In this document: positions 58,695-64,000 of the stretch, in pieces
Layout: each line of letters begins with the position of its first letter
Position numbering within the stretch: the stretch's first letter is position 1
Origin: Mesorhizobium sp.
GTDB lineage: Bacteria; Pseudomonadota; Alphaproteobacteria; Rhizobiales; Rhizobiaceae
Length of the DNA stretch: 64,000 nucleotides
NCBI GenBank assembly: GCA_004020875.1
Contig: SAPZ01000001.1
Location: 124,001-188,000, forward strand
Direction: 5' to 3'
The notes under the pieces: model-generated
The model's database searches: none
What the model was told of the DNA's origin: nothing
Seen by the model: only the letters and a program-made list of their open reading frames with translations
Program-made: the position numbers and the translations under genes

Positions 58695-61340
58695 ATGAGA
58701 ATGACGCGCCGCGTGCTTCTTCAGTCGCTTTGCGCGGGAGCGATCGTAACTCCGATCCTGAAGCTGAGATTGGCAAATGCCGCGCAACGGCCAGTCCCAT
58801 TCGCCCTGATCTGCGATGCATCTGCCAGCGGATCGGCTGGTAGGAAGGCACAACTGGCACTGGATACTCTTGGCGGCCGCAACATCCCATCGGGACTTTT
58901 GCTGCCGGCGATGTCGTTCGGCGGCGAAGATAGTCACGAGGACATTCACGGGGCGGCCGCAGCGCTCGGACGAACCTATGGTGGGCTGGTCGAGCTTGTC
59001 GCCTTTCTCCCCGGCATCGAAGCCGAACGCCCCTATTTCCAGATGCGGTGGGCGAGCGAAGCGCAAGATCGGCTCGCGCGGCTTCTCCCGGAAGATCACG
59101 GCGTTCGCCACGCCATCACACTTGCCTGCGGGCAGCTTGCGGATGAACTCTCGCTCGCAGGCGTTCGGGCCGGAGGTTTCCGCAGCGCGCTCTTGATGCC
59201 GCAGAAGGATCAGCCGACCGAATTCGCGCAGACCGGCAACGGCGTCATGCAGATTTCGGGAGGAGTGCGGCTTACCTCCCTGAGCGCCTTGGAAGGCGCG
59301 AGGGGCGCGATCCTCGAGGCGATTGCTCGCGATGACGTCGTCGTTCTCTATCTTTCGATCAACGACCTTGCACAATTCGCTGACGATCAGATTTCTTCCC
59401 TGTCGTCTTCGCTAGCCGATTTCCTCTCGGCACAGGCTGACGCCGGCCGCATCAACATGATCCTGCCTTCCGAGTTCTTCTTCCGCTCGGATGACTTCGC
59501 CAGATATGTCGCACTCTTTATTGACCTGCAGGATGCCTCGCCACCTGACACACAGGCGGTATCCGAACTCCTTTCTGATCTGGCTAAAACGGCCGTTCCC
59601 TTCTCCTATTCGGGGGCGAACGGGCCGGCTATATCCGACGCTGGTGTCAGACCGCAATCATTGCAGTGCCAGGCATTGGAAAGCGATCTTGGCGCGCCAG
59701 CCTGGCAGGAGCTGAGGGCTCGGGTCGCGCGGATCCTGGCGATCGAAAATCACGACAACGCTTCGATCCAGACATGCGCCGTTAGCCACCAGGACAAGCC
59801 GCCCTTTGAGGATATGAGAACGGTTGGTATCAATGTGCTTGCCTCGATAGCAGGGGACCGCGACGGTTTTGCAGGACTGGATCGGAACGGTCTTTTGCGG
59901 ATTCCCGCGACGTATACTGTCGACGCCAGCCGATTGGGCGACGGAGCGGAGGCGGCTCAGGAGATTGCGAAGCGCATCGGCGACCAACGCGATGCACTTG
60001 TCACGGTGAGGACGACTGCGAGCGCCGACAGCGGCACCCGTATGCAGATAGCCGGGATGCTGGCTGAACTGGCGAAGCACCCGGGCAATGTAGCCGTCGA
60101 CGTCGAACAGCTTGGCCAAGGCGTAATCGCTCAGGATGGTATCTTCGAGCTCCTTGGCAGGTCGGACGCACTTGTCTCGCTTGCAGTCGGCACACACCAG
60201 GACATCGATGCTTCTGAGCGCGCGGCGTTGCTGCAGGACGCCGAACTTGCCTGGCAGTATTTCGCGCGCATGTCCGACAAGAATACCGGTCTGGCACCCG
60301 CGAGCGCCCAGCTCTCCGGCAAGACAGTCGTTCCCTACACGATGGTGACGATGTGGGACGTCGCCAGCCAGATCTTGGCGACCGGCTGCGCGCGGGCTGT
60401 CGGCCTCATCGAAGACGCGGAATTCTCGCAGAGAACGGCCCGGATTCTGAAGCACCTGCCCGTCACCACCATCGGCGGGCTCCGTCTGCCGCAGGCCAGT
60501 ATTTCGACCCGAGGGGGCGGAGGCTTCGATAACAATTTCAGCGCCTCGGATGTCGGGCGGCTGCTGGCTGCACTGAAGTACCTCGGTCGCGAACCGGGCT
60601 TCGAAAAGGAGATCGATGAACTGGTCGATCGCTGGGATTTGAAGGACACGATTTCCGATGGCCGACTGCATGACGTCGATGACGGCGTTCAGAAGGAATA
60701 TTTCAATTCGAACTACACACATTACGCGACGCGCGGCTTTGCTCTTTGGGGGATGGAAGCCCAATCCCCTTATGACGCCAGATCGATGGCAGATTTGGAC
60801 GGCCGGATGCGTTTCTTGGAGCAGGTCGCGGATATCGGCCCGATCGGAACCGAGCCACATGCATTGGAGGGTGTCGAACTCGGCCATTCGGAACCCTCGC
60901 GCATGATAGCGGACGTCCTTTTCACCGCTCAACTCGACGCCTACCGGACATCCGGCACACTGGTTTGCGTATCGGAGGGCTCAATCGACCGAGATCCATG
61001 GTTCGTCTATGAGGGCTTCCAACTGGGCGACGAGGAAAATCCCTGGACGGCCAAGACGGTGCTCGACCGTCGGGAGGACGATACCCCGTCTTTTCGTAAT
61101 TCCGTCATGATGGTGAACACCAAGGCAGCCTTCCTTTGGCAGGCGATCCGCCCCCATCCTTATTCGGCCAGGCTTCTGTCGCATGTGCGCAAGTCGGCCA
61201 GGATTCCCGGCCTGGGCTTCGCGTCAGGGATCTACTCCGCAACCGGAAAACCCACCGCAGGTTACAGCGATCTCAACACAAACGGCATGATCCTGGAAGC
61301 GGTCGCTTTCATGCTGAACGGGCACAAGCCGCTGGTCTGA
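58695..61340 (+). CDS. Exported DUF3131 protein, divergent partner of the GT2 fusion
   Basis: 881 residues with a Tat-like signal (TRRVLLQSLCAGAIVTP). The N-terminal ~500 residues look like degenerate deacetylase-type barrels. The C-terminal part (about 510-881) matches DUF3131, a family with a glycoamylase-like fold often beside cellulose- or GT2-synthase genes, with LLQDAELAWQYF, GGGFDNNFSASDVGRL and YATRGFALWGMEA. GGAAG about eight bases upstream supports ATG 58695. It faces the fusion gene across 138 bases and is probably needed for polymer processing or surface delivery. Confidence 0.82.
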   Translation: MRMTRRVLLQSLCAGAIVTPILKLRLANAAQRPVPFALICDASASGSAGRKAQLALDTLGGRNIPSGLLLPAMSFGGEDSHEDIHGAAAALGRTYGGLVELVAFLPGIEAERPYFQMRWASEAQDRLARLLPEDHGVRHAITLACGQLADELSLAGVRAGGFRSALLMPQKDQPTEFAQTGNGVMQISGGVRLTSLSALEGARGAILEAIARDDVVVLYLSINDLAQFADDQISSLSSSLADFLSAQADAGRINMILPSEFFFRSDDFARYVALFIDLQDASPPDTQAVSELLSDLAKTAVPFSYSGANGPAISDAGVRPQSLQCQALESDLGAPAWQELRARVARILAIENHDNASIQTCAVSHQDKPPFEDMRTVGINVLASIAGDRDGFAGLDRNGLLRIPATYTVDASRLGDGAEAAQEIAKRIGDQRDALVTVRTTASADSGTRMQIAGMLAELAKHPGNVAVDVEQLGQGVIAQDGIFELLGRSDALVSLAVGTHQDIDASERAALLQDAELAWQYFARMSDKNTGLAPASAQLSGKTVVPYTMVTMWDVASQILATGCARAVGLIEDAEFSQRTARILKHLPVTTIGGLRLPQASISTRGGGGFDNNFSASDVGRLLAALKYLGREPGFEKEIDELVDRWDLKDTISDGRLHDVDDGVQKEYFNSNYTHYATRGFALWGMEAQSPYDARSMADLDGRMRFLEQVADIGPIGTEPHALEGVELGHSEPSRMIADVLFTAQLDAYRTSGTLVCVSEGSIDRDPWFVYEGFQLGDEENPWTAKTVLDRREDDTPSFRNSVMMVNTKAAFLWQAIRPHPYSARLLSHVRKSARIPGLGFASGIYSATGKPTAGYSDLNTNGMILEAVAFMLNGHKPLV

Positions 61341-61389
61341 CATAAGGCTTGGGGTGTGGTGCTTCGATGTCGTCAGAAGACAAGATTGA

Positions 61390-62409
<1,020 letters not shown>

Positions 62410-62488
62410 GGTATTCTCCTCGTGTTTGTTATCGCAGTTGGTTCGGGTCGACGTTCGCCGGCGCGTCGCGGCCGGAACCCACATGTGC

Positions 62489-63328
62489 TCATTTCACGGC
62501 TCCCGAGGTGATCCCGCGGATGAGTTGGCGGGAGAAGATCAGATAGAGGACGAGCACGGGCACAACCGCCAGCGACAGGGTCGACAGAACCGCGTTCCAA
62601 TTGGTCACGAATTGGCCGATGAAGACCTGTGCGCCCAGTGTGATCGTTTTGGTCGCTTCAGCCGGAGCTAGGATCAGCGGGAACCAAAGGTCGTTCCAGA
62701 TCGGGATCATGGTGAAGACCGCCACGGTCGCCATCGCTGGACGGACTAAGGGCAGGACCAGGCGAAAAAAGATCGTGTACTCTGAAAAGCCGTCGATGCG
62801 GCCTGCATTCTTCAGATCGTCGGACACTTGCTTCATGAATTCGGACAGAATGAAGATGGCGAGCGGCAAGCCCTGCGCGGTGTAAACGAGCACCAGCGCG
62901 GCGAGCGTGTTTACGAGCCTGCTCGCCACCATCATTTCCAGGATGGCCACAGTGCCGAGGCGGATGGGGATCATGATGCCAATTGCAAGATACAGCCCCA
63001 TAAGCGCATTGGCGCGGAACCGGTATTCGGCCAATGCGAAGGCGGCCATCGCACCGAAGAGCAGCACCAGGAACAACGATGCCATCGTTACGATCAGGCT
63101 GCTTTGGAAATAATGCGCGAAGTTGCCCTGGGCAAACACCGTCTGATAGCCGATCAGACTGAAGGTCTCGCTGTCAGGCAAGGACAGCGGGGAACGGAAG
63201 ATCGCTTGCCGGGTCTTGAAGGAATTGACGACGATCAGGACCACCGGAAACAGCGCGATTGCTGTGTAGGCGATCAGAATCGCGTGGGCAGCGACGGTTC
63301 GGATTTTCGACGAGCGGGCCTTGTGCAT
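62489..63328 (-). CDS. CUT1 sugar ABC transporter permease (MalG-like)
   Basis: 279 residues, six spans starting AHAILIAYTAIALFPVVLIV; EAA loop KNAGRIDGFSEYTIFFRLVL near residue 180. ATG 63328 lies eight bases after the MalF stop. The longer open frame upstream overlaps MalF and is not used. Confidence 0.9.
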   Translation of the reverse strand: MHKARSSKIRTVAAHAILIAYTAIALFPVVLIVVNSFKTRQAIFRSPLSLPDSETFSLIGYQTVFAQGNFAHYFQSSLIVTMASLFLVLLFGAMAAFALAEYRFRANALMGLYLAIGIMIPIRLGTVAILEMMVASRLVNTLAALVLVYTAQGLPLAIFILSEFMKQVSDDLKNAGRIDGFSEYTIFFRLVLPLVRPAMATVAVFTMIPIWNDLWFPLILAPAEATKTITLGAQVFIGQFVTNWNAVLSTLSLAVVPVLVLYLIFSRQLIRGITSGAVK

Positions 63329-63336
63329 ATCCGATC

Positions 63337-64000
63337 TCAGAACTGATATCGGACGAGCCGCCGCTGCACGGCGACGAGATAGAAGCATACGCCGGAGAGA
63401 ATGATGAGGAACATCATCGAGGCGATGGCCGCTCCCATATGGGGATCGCCGAGTTGCAGTTGGAAGCCGAAAAAAGTGCGGTAGAGGAAGGTGCCGAGAA
63501 TATCGGTCGAGAAGTTGGGGGCGGCCATGGCTCCCTGGGAGGTGTAGACGAGATCGAAGGCGTTGAAATTGCCAATGAAGGTGAGGATCGAAATGATCCC
63601 TATGGAGGGCAGGATCAGCGGGAGCTTGATTCTCCAGAACTGCGACATTCCGGTAATGCCGTCTATCTCGGCGGCTTCGAGCACGCCGTCGGGGATGGAC
63701 AGCAGCGCGGCATAGATCAGCATCATGGGTATGCCGACGAACTGCCAGACGGAGATGAGGCTGAGAGTCGTAAGGGCATACTGTTCCTTGCCGAGCCATG
63801 GCGCGAACAGGCTCTTTAGCCCGACGAAGTCGAGGAAGTATGGAGCGATGCCCCAGAGAGGAGAAAGAATGAGCTTCCAGGTGAAGCCGACGATGACGAA
63901 GGAGAGTATGGTCGGCACGAAAATGGCCGTCCGATAGAACGTGCGCAGGCGAAGCCTCGGGCTGGACAGAACCGCTGCCAGCAAGATGCCGACCGGATTC
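63337..64000 (-). CDS. CUT1 sugar ABC transporter permease (MalF-like), N-terminus outside window
   Basis: The frame stays open to the window edge, with residues NPVGILLAAV before the visible region, so about 221 C-terminal residues are seen and the start lies beyond 64000. Five membrane spans and the EAA loop LEAAEIDGITGMSQFWRIKL are visible. The binding-protein gene of this system is presumably further right. Confidence 0.88.
   Translation of the reverse strand, partial: NPVGILLAAVLSSPRLRLRTFYRTAIFVPTILSFVIVGFTWKLILSPLWGIAPYFLDFVGLKSLFAPWLGKEQYALTTLSLISVWQFVGIPMMLIYAALLSIPDGVLEAAEIDGITGMSQFWRIKLPLILPSIGIISILTFIGNFNAFDLVYTSQGAMAAPNFSTDILGTFLYRTFFGFQLQLGDPHMGAAIASMMFLIILSGVCFYLVAVQRRLVRYQF

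Overview
The window is GC-rich DNA with dense, often overlapping operons of nitrogen assimilation and ABC-type sugar uptake. Gene content (NasST-controlled nitrate assimilation, many CUT1/CUT2 sugar importers, RpiR/GntR/LacI regulators next to Gfo/Idh/MocA dehydrogenases, a solitary extra nuoD) points to a Rhizobiales alphaproteobacterium, most like Mesorhizobium or a close relative. This is inferred from gene content and style; no rRNA or tRNA gene is present to confirm it. I saw no CRISPR array, prophage or intact mobile element, only a broken Tn3-family transposase fragment near 54.06-54.41 kb.

Region 1 (1-8843) is an assimilatory nitrate/nitrite locus: nasT (cut by the window edge), nasS, then a regulatory leader, a 55-codon small ORF, a NarK-type nitrate transporter, nirB, nirD and the nitrate reductase. 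The leader carries, in order, two NtrC-like sites, a well-spaced sigma-54 -24/-12 promoter, two hairpins with A1/G4 hexaloops as expected for ANTAR-protein targets, and a terminator whose 5' arm overlaps the second hairpin. NtrC would sense nitrogen limitation, and NasS/NasT would release termination when nitrate or nitrite is present.

Region 2 (8858-19701) holds a ribose-type (CUT2) importer transcribed leftward with a sugar isomerase, a polyol dehydrogenase and an SDR, headed by an RpiR regulator. A Gfo/Idh/MocA dehydrogenase and a small exported Cys-rich protein point the other way. Two copies of a ~100-bp two-hairpin repeat lie in this region.

Region 3 (19717-29387) has two divergent CUT1 importers, neither with its own ATPase. 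The rightward operon continues into a PIG-L deacetylase homologue (catalytic Asp missing), a ROK kinase homologue, a GntR/UTRA regulator and a SIS sugar-phosphate protein, an arrangement that suggests amino-sugar use.

Region 4 (29302-36470) is miscellaneous: small Pro-rich proteins, an orphan NuoD, an AlkB-like dioxygenase, an FAD oxidoreductase, a class III aminotransferase and an FMN reductase with a clean palindromic operator upstream.

Region 5 (36644-53915) is a large sugar-catabolism island. A leftward run of twelve genes (aldolase, PfkB kinase, UgpC-type ATPase, binding protein, two permeases, two TIM-barrel isomerases, Gfo/Idh, hydrolase, Rpe-like epimerase, ROK) faces a rightward Gfo/Idh plus HSL-type hydrolase. 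A LacI regulator lies beyond, divergent from a tagatose-kinase-like PfkB and a GatZ/KbaZ-like protein. Similar LacI-type operator candidates occur in both divergent promoter regions.

Region 6 (54060-64000) contains the Tn3 remnant, a secreted beta-barrel-like protein, a large GH18-like/NodB/GT2 fusion divergent from a DUF3131 protein (a candidate uncharacterised polysaccharide system), and the distal part of a third CUT1 importer that runs off the window.
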